Assembly (NCBI RefSeq): GCF_000711795.1
Contig: NZ_JONH01000015.1
Location: 1-64,000 of the forward strand
DNA: 64,000 nucleotides
Reading direction: 5' to 3'
From: Vibrio pacinii DSM 19139
GTDB lineage: Bacteria; Pseudomonadota; Gammaproteobacteria; Enterobacterales; Vibrionaceae
Position numbers and translations under genes: made by a program. Under the pieces are notes generated by a model. It had not been told where the DNA came from and did not search any database. It saw nothing but the letters and a program-made list of their open reading frames with translations. This document shows positions 34,315-43,753 of the stretch, in pieces. The number at the start of each line of letters is the position of its first letter. The stretch's first letter is position 1.

Positions 34315-36088
34315 AGTGTGCTAGCCGTTGATTATCAGCTTTTAAAGCGTCGATGTCAGGAGCGATATAGTGAATCTGTGAAAAATCGCGATTGGGGAAT
34401 AAGAATGTCGCTTCGGCACGGATCTGTTCGGCTTTAATCGTGTCGTCAATGCCTTGATACGCCAAAATTAAGTTGCTGTAAAAGGCTGGTCTCGGTTTGT
34501 CCTTAATCATCGACAAAGACCAGTCAATGTAAGCTTGAATGTACTGGCTATTTTGCTCAATGAGACCCAGATTAAGATAGGTACTGTAAATGTCCCAATC
34601 GTAACGGTCCTGCCAAACGATAGCGTTAGAAACGCGCTCTAGGATCTGTGGATCTTTAGGCTGTGAACGCTCAAATTGAGTGAGCACATAGTTGGTGTGT
34701 AGAGCGCTCAACATATAGATACTGGTGACGATAGGGACGATCAAGCTAGCCACTCTTAGTGCGGCTTTTGAAATAAAACTCAATGATAAACTGCGGTAGC
34801 GACTGGCGCGTTGGTCAACCCAAAACAGCAGAATAATAAAGGTTAACCAGTGTATTGATGAGTGATAAAACGGGTACTCAAGCTGGCTGTGCAATACGAT
34901 AGGCACAAACAGGGCGAACATGGCTAAACGTGTGCCTTTCTTGGCTTGAAATAATCGGGCTAAGACGAATAACGCCGCCAGTATAATCGCCAACAAAGGC
35001 AGTAATCCCCCTTCTACTCCCCAATAAAGCAGTTCATTGTGCGGGTGATCCATGGCGGCAAGCCCAGGTTGATAACTTGGGTTGAGCTGATGTTGGCGTG
35101 CGGTATAAACCAAATACTCCGGCTCAAAGCGGCCGTATCCATAACCGGTAAACGGCTTTTCAATCAACATATCTAACGCTTGTGGAAAGGTATATTGTCT
35201 TGGACTTTCAAGGTTGGCTTTGTGGCCAATCAGCGTTGAAGATTGCCCCGGTAAAGCCGAAAGAGAGAAGCCGATAACGATACCAAGCGTAATCGAGACT
35301 ATCCAACCCCAAAAACGCTTTTTCGTCGCAAAGCGATAAAGGTAGTGCAGGAGAAAAACAACGCCTAACACCGCCCCTAACCAGCCGGTTCTGGACGCTA
35401 AGACAATCAGTAGGGGGAGCGTCACTATCGGGGTGAGATAGAGCAAGGCGACTTCACTGATTCGGCGTTGGTATTTGGTTGGATGACGTGCCAATAAGTA
35501 CCCCGACAGTGCCAAGCCAGTTGCCAAAAAGCTGGCCATTACGTTGGGCTGTTGGAAAATACCATAAGGGCGATTATTGAGCGTGTCGTAGCCAAACACA
35601 TTGTCTGGCTCGAGGAGTAACAATTGCACCCAGCCGAATAGGCTTTGAATCAACACCGCAATGACCACAAACCACAACAGGCGCTGTTTTTGTTTGTTGC
35701 TAAAACGTATCTGTTGTAATACCACAAACAACAAGTACCCCGCCCATAAACCAATTAATCTGCCGGCGGCCAAATCGGGATTGGCGCTAGTATAGAGAAC
35801 GGGCAGTGTCATCATGACACAGCAGATGAATAACCCTAGAGTAAGTTTGTTGTAACGGAGCGCTCCTTCCGAGCCGATCTGGTAGAAACCAATGGCAAGG
35901 GAGAAGCTGATGGCGAGCCATGTCGTGGCATTAAAAGATAGTGCAAGCCCAGAGCCGCCCGGATTGGGCATAAACCAGTGCATCGCTAGCAAAAATACGA
36001 TTGCAATAGAAACTAAGAAAGGTTTGATTAACGGCGGCTTTGGCGCCTTTATTTCCAGCTCTGTTCCAGCTACATGCGTAGTCGCCAT
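34313..36088 (-). CDS. pglL: PglL-type O-oligosaccharyltransferase (Wzy_C family)
   Basis: A 591-residue inner-membrane protein with 11-12 predicted helices in residues 20-440 and a soluble C-terminal part (about 460-591). The periplasmic loop motif MDHPHNELLYWGVEGG (His348, His350) matches the catalytic signature of PglL/PilO O-OTases and WaaL ligases; DNRPYGIFQQPNVMASFLATG is another family motif. The C-terminal region resembles Wzy_C_2, which favours a protein glycosyltransferase. A V. cholerae homologue at this locus was reported to glycosylate proteins in E. coli; the native target here is unknown. Confidence 0.85.
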   Translation of the reverse strand: MATTHVAGTELEIKAPKPPLIKPFLVSIAIVFLLAMHWFMPNPGGSGLALSFNATTWLAISFSLAIGFYQIGSEGALRYNKLTLGLFICCVMMTLPVLYTSANPDLAAGRLIGLWAGYLLFVVLQQIRFSNKQKQRLLWFVVIAVLIQSLFGWVQLLLLEPDNVFGYDTLNNRPYGIFQQPNVMASFLATGLALSGYLLARHPTKYQRRISEVALLYLTPIVTLPLLIVLASRTGWLGAVLGVVFLLHYLYRFATKKRFWGWIVSITLGIVIGFSLSALPGQSSTLIGHKANLESPRQYTFPQALDMLIEKPFTGYGYGRFEPEYLVYTARQHQLNPSYQPGLAAMDHPHNELLYWGVEGGLLPLLAIILAALFVLARLFQAKKGTRLAMFALFVPIVLHSQLEYPFYHSSIHWLTFIILLFWVDQRASRYRSLSLSFISKAALRVASLIVPIVTSIYMLSALHTNYVLTQFERSQPKDPQILERVSNAIVWQDRYDWDIYSTYLNLGLIEQNSQYIQAYIDWSLSMIKDKPRPAFYSNLILAYQGIDDTIKAEQIRAEATFLFPNRDFSQIHYIAPDIDALKADNQRLAH

Positions 36089-36103
36089 AAATTACAACAC
36101 CTC

Positions 36104-36138
36104 AAAAAAACAGACCAGTGAGGTAGTCACTGGTCTGT
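36104..36138 (-). terminator. Terminator of uvrA
   Basis: A perfect 12-bp stem (ACAGACCAGTGA/TCACTGGTCTGT) with a 5-base loop is followed on the minus strand by seven T residues. It insulates pglL from uvrA. Confidence 0.95.
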
Positions 36139-36156
36139 TAATCTTACAACTAAATG

Positions 36157-38979
36157 CTAACTTAACATAGGTTTAAGGAATCGCGCTGTGTGTGACCCCT
36201 CAACCAGCGCTACCGCTTCGGGAGTGCCAGACGCAATAATATCGCCACCACCTTGGCCTCCTTCAGGCCCTAGGTCAATAATCCAGTCAGCGGTTTTTAT
36301 CACATCTAAGTTGTGTTCAATCACCACGACCGTGTTGCCATGATCACGTAGGCGATGCAAGACCGCAAGTAGCTGCTTGATATCGTGGAAGTGCAGACCT
36401 GTCGTCGGCTCATCGAGAATATACAACGTTTTTCCGGTATCACGTTTGGATAGCTCTCGAGCCAGTTTAACGCGTTGCGCTTCACCACCTGAAAGGGTTG
36501 TTGCGGCCTGACCAAGACGAATATAAGAGAGGCCGACATCCATTAAGGTTTGCAGTTTTCGTGCAATCACAGGGACGGGCTGGAAGAATTGATGAGCATC
36601 TTCGACCGTCATCTCTAGCACTTCATCAATGCTCTTGCCTTTATAGCGAACCTCTAGTGTTTCGCGGTTGTAGCGCTTGCCTTTACACACATCACAAGGG
36701 ACATAAACATCAGGTAAGAAGTGCATTTCAACCTTGATTACGCCATCTCCCTGACACGCTTCACAGCGACCGCCCCGGACATTAAAGCTAAAACGCCCTG
36801 GTTTATAACCACGTGAGCGTGACTCTTGGGTTCCTGCAAACAGTTCACGAATTGGGGTAAAGATGCCGGTATAAGTGGCGGGATTTGAACGCGGTGTTCG
36901 ACCAATAGGGCTCTGGTCAATATCGATAACCTTATCAAAGTGCTCTAACCCTTTAATCTTTTTATACGGCGCTGGCATGGCGGTGGTGGCGCCGTTAAGC
37001 TGGGTATGAGCAATTTTAAAGAAAGTATCGTTGATTAAGGTTGACTTACCCGATCCAGAAACACCGGTAATACAACTAAACAGCCCGACAGGGATCTCGA
37101 GGTTGACATTCTTTAAATTGTTACCAGAGGCACCAATAAGTTCGACGACTTTTTTACTGTCTCTAGGCGTGCGAGTTTCAGGAATGGCGATCTGCTGTTT
37201 GCCACTTAAATACTGACCCGTTAGCGAGTTAGGGTTGGCAATGATCTCAGCCATGGTGCCTTCAGCAACCACATTGCCGCCATGAACACCAGCGCCTGGA
37301 CCGATATCAATCACATGATCAGCCATCCGAATTGCATCTTCGTCATGCTCAACCACCAGTACCGTATTGCCTAAATCGCGCAGGTGGGTAAGGGTTTTCA
37401 GTAGACGTTCGTTATCACGTTGATGCAACCCAATGGAAGGCTCATCAAGCACATACATCACGCCGACGAGTCCGGCACCAATTTGGCTCGCCAAACGAAT
37501 ACGTTGCGCTTCGCCGCCAGAAAGGGTTTCGGCACTGCGGGATAAATTTAAGTAGTTGAGACCGACATTGACTAAGAATTGCAGTCGGTCGTTAATCTCT
37601 TTCATCACTTTTTCAGCGATTTGCGCGCGTTGGCCTTCTAGTTGCAGGGAGGCAAAAAAGCTCAGCGCATCGGCGATACTTAACTCAACGATCTGCGAGA
37701 GCGTGGTATCGTTAATAAAGACATTCCGTGCTTCTATGCGCAAGCGGCTGCCGTCACAGCTAGCGCAGGTTTTGGTCGAAATGTACTTGGCTAAATCTTC
37801 TCGAACGGCATTGGATTCAGTGTCACGATAACGGCGTTCTAGCGTATTTAGAATCCCTTCAAATGGGTGACGTTTAACGCGAATATCACCGCGGTCATTG
37901 ATGTATTTGAACTCGATCTCAGCTCGGCCTGAACCGGTAAGAATGATCTCCCGGGTCTTTTTCGCCAAGGACTTAAACGGCACGTGAAGATCAAAACCAT
38001 AATGTTCAGCGAGCGATGAAAGCATCTGAAAGTAGTAATAATTCTTTTGATCCCAACCGCGAATGGCTCCTTGCGCCAAACTTAAACTGTCATCGACAAT
38101 CACTCTGGCCGGATCAAAGTATTGCTGGACGCCCAAGCCATCACAGGTATGACAAGCACCTGCAGGGTTATTAAATGAAAACAGGCGCGGCTCAAGTTCT
38201 TGCATGCTATAGCCACAATGTGGGCAAGCAAAATTGGCAGAAAAAACCACTTCATCGTCTGAGCCTTCCATTGGTGCAAGTACCGCAATCCCGCCAGAGA
38301 GCTCTAATGTGGTCTCAAAAGATTCGGCTAGCCTTTGTTGCAAGTCATCGCGGACTTTGAATCGGTCAACCACCACCTCAATCGTGTGTTTCTTGTGTAA
38401 TTCAAGCGTCGGAGGATCGGAAAGATCGCAGGTTTCACCATCGATTCTGGCGCGGATAAAGCCTTGCGCGGCTAAGTTCTCTAGGGTTTTAACGTGCTCG
38501 CCTTTTCGCTCTTTGACGATTGGCGCCAGTAACATCATTTTTGAGCCAGCGGGCAATTCCAAGACTTTATCGACCATCTGAGAAATGGTTTGCGCCGCAA
38601 GGGGGACTTTGTGCTCTGGACAGCGAGGTTCGCCAACGCGAGCGTAAAGTAAACGCAGGTAATCGTACACTTCGGTAATGGTTCCAACCGTGGAACGCGG
38701 GTTATGTGAAGTGGATTTCTGTTCAATCGATATCGCTGGCGACAAGCCTTCAATATGGTCGACATCGGGTTTTTCCATCAAGGATAAAAACTGACGCGCA
38801 TAAGCAGAGAGTGATTCGACGTAACGACGTTGGCCTTCTGCATAGAGGGTATCAAAAGCAAGCGAGGACTTGCCTGAGCCTGATAAACCAGTAATGACAG
38901 TGATTTTATCTCGGGGAATGGTGAGATTAATGTTCTTCAGGTTATGGGTGCGGGCGCCGCGGACTTCTATCTGATCCAT
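36157..38979 (-). CDS. uvrA: Excinuclease ABC subunit A
   Basis: A 940-residue damage-recognition ATPase of nucleotide excision repair. Two ABC modules are visible: Walker [10 protein letters not shown] near residue 31 and GVSGSGKST in the second half, each with a signature ([26 protein letters not shown]). Zinc-finger cysteines are in [13 protein letters not shown]...CHTC and [14 protein letters not shown]...CDVC. The ATG at 38979 aligns with E. coli MDKIEVRG; another ATG lies 18 bases upstream. A LexA box lies about 66 bases upstream. Confidence 0.98.
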   Translation of the reverse strand: MDQIEVRGARTHNLKNINLTIPRDKITVITGLSGSGKSSLAFDTLYAEGQRRYVESLSAYARQFLSLMEKPDVDHIEGLSPAISIEQKSTSHNPRSTVGTITEVYDYLRLLYARVGEPRCPEHKVPLAAQTISQMVDKVLELPAGSKMMLLAPIVKERKGEHVKTLENLAAQGFIRARIDGETCDLSDPPTLELHKKHTIEVVVDRFKVRDDLQQRLAESFETTLELSGGIAVLAPMEGSDDEVVFSANFACPHCGYSMQELEPRLFSFNNPAGACHTCDGLGVQQYFDPARVIVDDSLSLAQGAIRGWDQKNYYYFQMLSSLAEHYGFDLHVPFKSLAKKTREIILTGSGRAEIEFKYINDRGDIRVKRHPFEGILNTLERRYRDTESNAVREDLAKYISTKTCASCDGSRLRIEARNVFINDTTLSQIVELSIADALSFFASLQLEGQRAQIAEKVMKEINDRLQFLVNVGLNYLNLSRSAETLSGGEAQRIRLASQIGAGLVGVMYVLDEPSIGLHQRDNERLLKTLTHLRDLGNTVLVVEHDEDAIRMADHVIDIGPGAGVHGGNVVAEGTMAEIIANPNSLTGQYLSGKQQIAIPETRTPRDSKKVVELIGASGNNLKNVNLEIPVGLFSCITGVSGSGKSTLINDTFFKIAHTQLNGATTAMPAPYKKIKGLEHFDKVIDIDQSPIGRTPRSNPATYTGIFTPIRELFAGTQESRSRGYKPGRFSFNVRGGRCEACQGDGVIKVEMHFLPDVYVPCDVCKGKRYNRETLEVRYKGKSIDEVLEMTVEDAHQFFQPVPVIARKLQTLMDVGLSYIRLGQAATTLSGGEAQRVKLARELSKRDTGKTLYILDEPTTGLHFHDIKQLLAVLHRLRDHGNTVVVIEHNLDVIKTADWIIDLGPEGGQGGGDIIASGTPEAVALVEGSHTARFLKPMLS

Positions 38980-39044
38980 GCTTGTCACTCTATGCAAAAA
39001 TTAGTTGGCTAAGTATTACATAGTGTGAGAAATGTGCAAATAAA

Positions 39045-39064
39045 TACTGGATAAAAAAACAGTA
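39045..39064 (-). promoter_or_regulatory. LexA (SOS) box upstream of uvrA
   Basis: TACTGGATAAAAAAACAGTA fits TACTGTatatatatACAGTA with CTGG in place of CTGT in one half-site, an AT-rich 8-bp core and perfect outer bases. Its position before uvrA is where SOS control is known in E. coli. It touches the base of the galU terminator. Confidence 0.82.
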
Positions 39065-39088
39065 AAGGCAGCCGTTTAAGCTGCCTTT
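39053..39088 (-). terminator. Terminator of galU
   Basis: AAAGGCAGC and GCTGCCTTT form a 9-bp stem with a 7-base loop; on the minus strand ACTG and then seven or more T residues follow. Confidence 0.85.
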
Positions 39089-39110
39089 CATTGCCACTCA
39101 AAGGCTGATA

Positions 39111-39986
39111 TTACTCGCTCTCTTTGGTGGTGGTTTGTTTGCCAAGTTCTGAAGTCTTGGTGTCTTTAAGGTAGAGGTTTTCAAAGCAGTAATTGGTCGC
39201 TTCGATATATCCTTCGACGCTACCACAGTCAAAACGCTGACCTTTAAATTTATACGCAAGTACGCAGCCCGCTTGTGCTTGTTTGAGCAGCGCATCGGTA
39301 ATTTGAATTTCGCCGCCTTTACCGGGTTCAGTATTTTCAATCAACTCAAAAATATCTGGGGTTAAAATGTAGCGGCCAATAATGGCAAGGTTGCTCGGCG
39401 CAGTGCCTGGTTCAGGTTTTTCTACCATGTTATCGACGCGATAAATATCGTCTTTGATCATCTCACCGGCAATAACGCCGTATTTATGGGTTTCATCCGC
39501 TGGCACCTCTTGCACGGCGACAATCGAACAGCGGAACTGCTTAAATAGGGCAACCATTTGGGCGAGTACGCCTTGCTGCTCGTTAACGCATAAGTCATCG
39601 GCTAAAACCACCGCAAACGGCTCGTCACCAATTAATTCACGCCCGGTCAAAATTGCGTGGCCGAGGCCTTTCATCTCACGTTGACGAATATAGGTGAAGT
39701 TGGCGGTATCAATAATATCGCGAATATCAATCAGCAGATCTTCTTTGTTGGTGCCACTGATCTGGTGTTCGAGCTCATAATTCATGTCAAAGTGGTCCAT
39801 GATCGAGTGCTTACCACGTCCAGTGACAATACACATACCATCCATACCTGCTTGAATTGCCTCTTCGACGCCATATTCAATCAGTGGTTTGTTCACCACT
39901 GGCATCATCTCTTTTGGCATTGATTTGGTCGCAGGTAAAAAGCGTGTACCGTAACCCGCGGCTGGAAATAGGCATTTCTTAATCAT
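39111..39986 (-). CDS. galU: UTP-glucose-1-phosphate uridylyltransferase
   Basis: A 291-residue enzyme that makes UDP-glucose for LPS, capsule and galactose metabolism. The nucleotide-binding start FPAAGYGTRFLPATKSMPKEM is diagnostic; further motifs are KGLGHAIL, VVLADDLC, KYGVIAGE, VEKPEPGTAPSNLAIIGRYI and RFDCGSVEGYIEA. The Gln/Lys/Thr-rich last 15 residues extend beyond the fold. Transcribed leftward toward uvrA but separated by a terminator. Confidence 0.96.
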   Translation of the reverse strand: MIKKCLFPAAGYGTRFLPATKSMPKEMMPVVNKPLIEYGVEEAIQAGMDGMCIVTGRGKHSIMDHFDMNYELEHQISGTNKEDLLIDIRDIIDTANFTYIRQREMKGLGHAILTGRELIGDEPFAVVLADDLCVNEQQGVLAQMVALFKQFRCSIVAVQEVPADETHKYGVIAGEMIKDDIYRVDNMVEKPEPGTAPSNLAIIGRYILTPDIFELIENTEPGKGGEIQITDALLKQAQAGCVLAYKFKGQRFDCGSVEGYIEATNYCFENLYLKDTKTSELGKQTTTKESE

Positions 39987-40097
39987 CAGTAGAACCCTTT
40001 AACTTGTTATTATTCGTCAAACTGGCGCAACTTTATCATGAAACCCTAAATGAGATAATCACTGTGCGCTCAGAATGACGAAACAATCGTCGTCGAT

Positions 40098-40745
40098 TTA
40101 GTTTCTCATATGTTGTTTGGCCCAAGCGGCCGCTTGAACGCGGTTTTTCGCCCCGAGTTTTTTGAAGATCTTTTGCAAGTGTGATTTCACGGTAAACTCG
40201 CTAATAAACATGTCTTCGGCGATCTGTATATTTGAAGAGCCATTCATTAGGCAACGCAAAATTTGAATTTCACGTGCGGTCAGATCGACTGTGGCTGGAG
40301 TGGTTTGCGTATCGACGACGCTGCGATAGTGAAACAGCAATTGAGCGGTCACTTTTCTTGGCAGCCAGTTTTCTCCGTTGATCACGGCTTCACAACCGCG
40401 CATGATCAAATCAATATTGATGTCTTTATAAAACACCCCTTTCAAATGGCCAAACGCTAGAAGCTCGTCGGTGGTCAATCGCTGGCTAACGTTAAACACA
40501 ATGGTTTCAAACGATTTGTCGGCTAAGGGAAGGGCGCGTATCTGGCTTTTAAGCTTAGTGTAGTTATGGTAATCAACCAGCAAAATTCGATGTTTGTGTT
40601 GTTGTAAGGCGAGTAGCAGTTCGTTTGGTATTATTCGTGGTATTACCATCCCCAACTTTTGTTCTAGTTGATCGATAAACGGATGTTCAAGCGATGAGTC
40701 TTCACATAGGAAGGAGATGGTTCTGGTATATATGCTTCTAGCCAT
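40098..40745 (-). CDS. qstR: LuxR-family competence regulator QstR
   Basis: A 215-residue response-regulator-like protein. The N-terminal part (about 1-130) resembles a receiver fold but lacks the phosphorylation triad, and the C-terminal LuxR helix-turn-helix (about 150-212) reads LTAREIQILRCLMNGSSNIQIAEDMFISEFTVKSHLQKIF. Position between galU and ssb and overall form match V. cholerae QstR, which joins quorum sensing and TfoX/chitin signals to switch on DNA uptake and type VI secretion genes. Function here is by synteny and similarity. Confidence 0.85.
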   Translation of the reverse strand: MARSIYTRTISFLCEDSSLEHPFIDQLEQKLGMVIPRIIPNELLLALQQHKHRILLVDYHNYTKLKSQIRALPLADKSFETIVFNVSQRLTTDELLAFGHLKGVFYKDINIDLIMRGCEAVINGENWLPRKVTAQLLFHYRSVVDTQTTPATVDLTAREIQILRCLMNGSSNIQIAEDMFISEFTVKSHLQKIFKKLGAKNRVQAAAWAKQHMRN

Positions 40746-41027
40746 AATGTCCTCTAATACTAAGGTTGTAATAATTGAATCACAGAGTGCAGCAAGTCTT
40801 AGAGGCGCGCTAATTTTGGTTGAGTGTTTGCGCTGCGATTCATATGGCTAGGTAATTTACTGATTACTCAGCATAGTTACAGTTTGAGACGACTCTAAAA
40901 ACGGACTCAGTTTGATGTTGCTTGATAAACTGAAACGACATTGTGGTTGAGAGATTTGTTGCGAGCACAAAGCGTGTTATCCTTATGCGCTATTTTCTGA
41001 ACAACCCAAATTTAGACGGAGCGAAAC

Positions 41028-41573
41028 ATGGCTAGCCGTGGAGTGAACAAAGTTATTTTAGTCGGTAATCTGGGCACTGACCCAGAGGTACGTTTCATGC
41101 CGAGTGGCGGTGCAGTTGCCAACATTACTATTGCAACGTCTGAATCATGGCGTGATAAAGCGACGGGCGAACAGCGTGAAAAAACAGAGTGGCACCGTGT
41201 TGCTTTGTTTGGCAAGTTGGCCGAAGTGGCGGGCGAATATCTACGTAAAGGCTCTCAAGTCTATGTAGAAGGTCAATTGCAGACGCGTAAGTGGCAAGAC
41301 CAAAGCGGCCAAGACCGTTATACAACGGAAGTTGTGGTCCAAGGTTACACGGGTGTTCTGCAAATGTTGGGTGGCCGTGCGCAAGGTGGTGCACCAGCTC
41401 AAGGTGGTATGGGTCAATCTCAACCTCAACAAGCTCAGCAAGGTGGTTGGGGACAACCTCAACAGCCGGCGATGCAAAAGCAGCCAGCGCAGCAACCTCA
41501 ATCTCAGCCACAGCAGGCGCAGCCTCAATATAATGAGCCGCCGATGGATTTTGATGACGACATCCCGTTTTAG
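41028..41573 (+). CDS. ssb: Single-stranded DNA-binding protein
   Basis: A 181-residue SSB. The OB-fold (residues 1-112) starts [19 protein letters not shown]; a Gly/Gln/Pro-rich linker (about 115-168) follows, ending in the acidic tip DFDDDIPF that recruits partner proteins. The 282-base gap to qstR holds the promoters of both genes; I saw no LexA box there, only a weak inverted repeat (TCAGTTT/AAACTGA, 40907-40933). Confidence 0.98.
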   Translation: MASRGVNKVILVGNLGTDPEVRFMPSGGAVANITIATSESWRDKATGEQREKTEWHRVALFGKLAEVAGEYLRKGSQVYVEGQLQTRKWQDQSGQDRYTTEVVVQGYTGVLQMLGGRAQGGAPAQGGMGQSQPQQAQQGGWGQPQQPAMQKQPAQQPQSQPQQAQPQYNEPPMDFDDDIPF

Positions 41574-41586
41574 ACGTTTGTTATCG

Positions 41587-41616
41587 AAAAAAAGCCGCGC
41601 TTGTCGCGGCTTTTTT
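41587..41616 (+). terminator. Terminator of ssb
   Basis: AGCCGCG and CGCGGCT with a CTTGT loop lie between an A-run and a T-run, 14 bases after the ssb stop. Confidence 0.95.
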
Positions 41617-41735
41617 ATATAGTTACCTCAGCAACTCGCCGAGAGTATAAGTCGTTGACTACACTAATCTCTATAAGCTAAAAGCATCCGCGAAATAACC
41701 GAATATTATCGATTGAGAAAAGGAATTCTGCATTC

Positions 41736-43748
41736 ATGAGGTACACGCCTACCTTAAAACTGAGTACACGCTTGGTTGCGTTTGTAACTGTTATTGTTAT
41801 CAGCGCGATGTTTATCCTGTTCTTAGGTGGCACTTTATCGTTCAAACGATTAGGCCAAGAATATCTTGACCATTCTTTGCAAGGGATCGTCGATGTTGTC
41901 GATAAAGAGATGGAAGACCCTGACGCGGCGTACTCTCTTCAGCGTTGGATGCCGAAAATGTTGCAAGCCTCAAGTGTTGTTGAAATGGAGTTGCTCTCTT
42001 CATACGGTGTAATTTATCGCTTCAAAGATACTTCATCGAAAGTGGCGAGCGAGTTGTTGTATGAGGTGGAATACACCCTAGAACGTAATCGCGGCTACCA
42101 AATTCGCTTTAAAGCAATCCCGCCTTATATTGGTTTTGGCTATTCGATGCAGGCGTTGTGGTCGATCACGCTTGCGGTTGGTTTGGTGGTGTTCTGTTTG
42201 CTGCGTGGTTTGAAGTGGCTCAAAGAACAACTGTATGGTTCAGAAATGCTCGAAGAGCGTGGACGGATGATTTTAGCTGGTCGAGTCGAAGAGTACGCCA
42301 AAGGCGATGAGCGAGAGTGGCCTTATACCGCCAGTGAAGCGTTAGATCGATTAATTGAAGAGCTGCAAGATGCGCGGCAAGAGCGCAGTCGTTTCGATAC
42401 CTTTATTCGAACTCAAACTTTTTTAGACCAACTGACCGGGACGGCTAATCGAGTGCTATTTGATAGTAAACTTGAAGCGGCACTGTCTGAAAATGGCTCC
42501 CATGGAGGAGTGTTGATGCTACGGATTGATGATTGGGAGCAGATAGAAGAAGAGCAGGGGAAACAGGTCGCAAATGACTTCTTAGTGGATGTGGGTGAAG
42601 GGCTTAATAATGTCATTCAGCGCTACCCCGATGTCATTTTGTCACGTTACTACAGCTCTGACTTTGCCATCTTCGCTCCGAGTTTATCGAGTAAAGATGT
42701 CTCTCATATCGCCACTCAATGTCTGAAACAGATTACCAAGCTCACCCCGCCGTTGCCTCTCGATGTTGACAATTGGGTTCACATTGGCGTGAGTATGTAC
42801 CGTGAAGGAGAGAGCCAAGGGCGCATCATCGATGAAGCTGAAACCGCATTGAAAAGTGCTCAGTTACAAGGGATGAATACTTGGAGTCGTTTTCATAAGC
42901 ACCATGTGCAACAAGACGAGCGAGGCAGCGTTCGCTGGCGGACACTTTTTGATGTGGCATTAAAACCAGAACACATCTACATTTTTGCCCAGCCGTGTTA
43001 TTTGCTTAACTCACATCAAGAGCTTGTCTGTGAACACCATGAGCTGTTTGCGCGAATCAATGATCCAGAAAAGGGAGTGATCAAAGCTTCTAGGTTCAAC
43101 TCAGCAATTGAATCCGTTGGGTATGAAGGGGTTCTCGATAAGGCTGCGTTTTCTGCCATTATGCAATATTTAAAACAGTCTGATAGTTCAGAGAGTTACT
43201 CGATCAATTTGCATGTGGTACCTTTTGCGGATCGAGAGTATTTTAAGTGGTTTCGTGATGAAATTCTGCAGCTTAGTATCAGCCTGCGCCAGCGATTGAT
43301 CTTTGAATTCACCGAAGCGCGCTTGGTTAAACATCTTGATTACATGCGGCCCGTGACCAAAATGATCGTGGGGCTTGGTTGTCAAGTCGCGGTCGGCCAA
43401 GCAGGTCGATCAATTGTCAGTACGCATTATCTCAAAGATATACCCGTGAGTTATTTAAAACTGCACCGTAGCTTGATAAAGAGAATCGATCAGCGTGATG
43501 AAAACCAGTTGTTTGTCAGAAGCTTACTTGGGGCATGTGAAGGGCTAACCACCAAGCTTATTGCGGTTGGGGTGGATAATAAGGCCGAATACCACACCAG
43601 CGTACAATTAGGCATTCATGGAGTACAAGGGCGATATTTGAGTGAAGAAACGCAGTTATTGCCCCTGCAAGCGTCGCTCCTTCCAGCAAAACCGCCAGAA
43701 CATAAAGTGCAAATCGGTCGTCGCAACCGGTGGCGTAAAGCAAAGTGA
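41736..43748 (+). CDS. csrD: CsrD/MshH, degenerate GGDEF-EAL membrane regulator
   Basis: A 670-residue protein with two membrane helices (about 12-32 and 138-158), a HAMP-like/coiled segment, a GGDEF-type domain (about 225-385) and an EAL-type domain (about 400-650). Both are degenerate: the GGDEF loop reads RYYSSDF and the EAL position reads ELF. This is the CsrD pattern; in E. coli CsrD makes the sRNAs CsrB/C sensitive to RNase E, without handling cyclic-di-GMP. It is called mshH in V. cholerae because it heads the MSHA locus, and mshI starts five bases later. Confidence 0.92.
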   Translation: MRYTPTLKLSTRLVAFVTVIVISAMFILFLGGTLSFKRLGQEYLDHSLQGIVDVVDKEMEDPDAAYSLQRWMPKMLQASSVVEMELLSSYGVIYRFKDTSSKVASELLYEVEYTLERNRGYQIRFKAIPPYIGFGYSMQALWSITLAVGLVVFCLLRGLKWLKEQLYGSEMLEERGRMILAGRVEEYAKGDEREWPYTASEALDRLIEELQDARQERSRFDTFIRTQTFLDQLTGTANRVLFDSKLEAALSENGSHGGVLMLRIDDWEQIEEEQGKQVANDFLVDVGEGLNNVIQRYPDVILSRYYSSDFAIFAPSLSSKDVSHIATQCLKQITKLTPPLPLDVDNWVHIGVSMYREGESQGRIIDEAETALKSAQLQGMNTWSRFHKHHVQQDERGSVRWRTLFDVALKPEHIYIFAQPCYLLNSHQELVCEHHELFARINDPEKGVIKASRFNSAIESVGYEGVLDKAAFSAIMQYLKQSDSSESYSINLHVVPFADREYFKWFRDEILQLSISLRQRLIFEFTEARLVKHLDYMRPVTKMIVGLGCQVAVGQAGRSIVSTHYLKDIPVSYLKLHRSLIKRIDQRDENQLFVRSLLGACEGLTTKLIAVGVDNKAEYHTSVQLGIHGVQGRYLSEETQLLPLQASLLPAKPPEHKVQIGRRNRWRKAK

Positions 43749-43753
43749 ATTAG

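Noticed and set aside
40746..41027. LexA box before ssb
   Set aside because: No CTGT-N8-ACAG match in this gap; only a weak TCAGTTT/AAACTGA repeat. SOS control as in E. coli ssb is not supported here.
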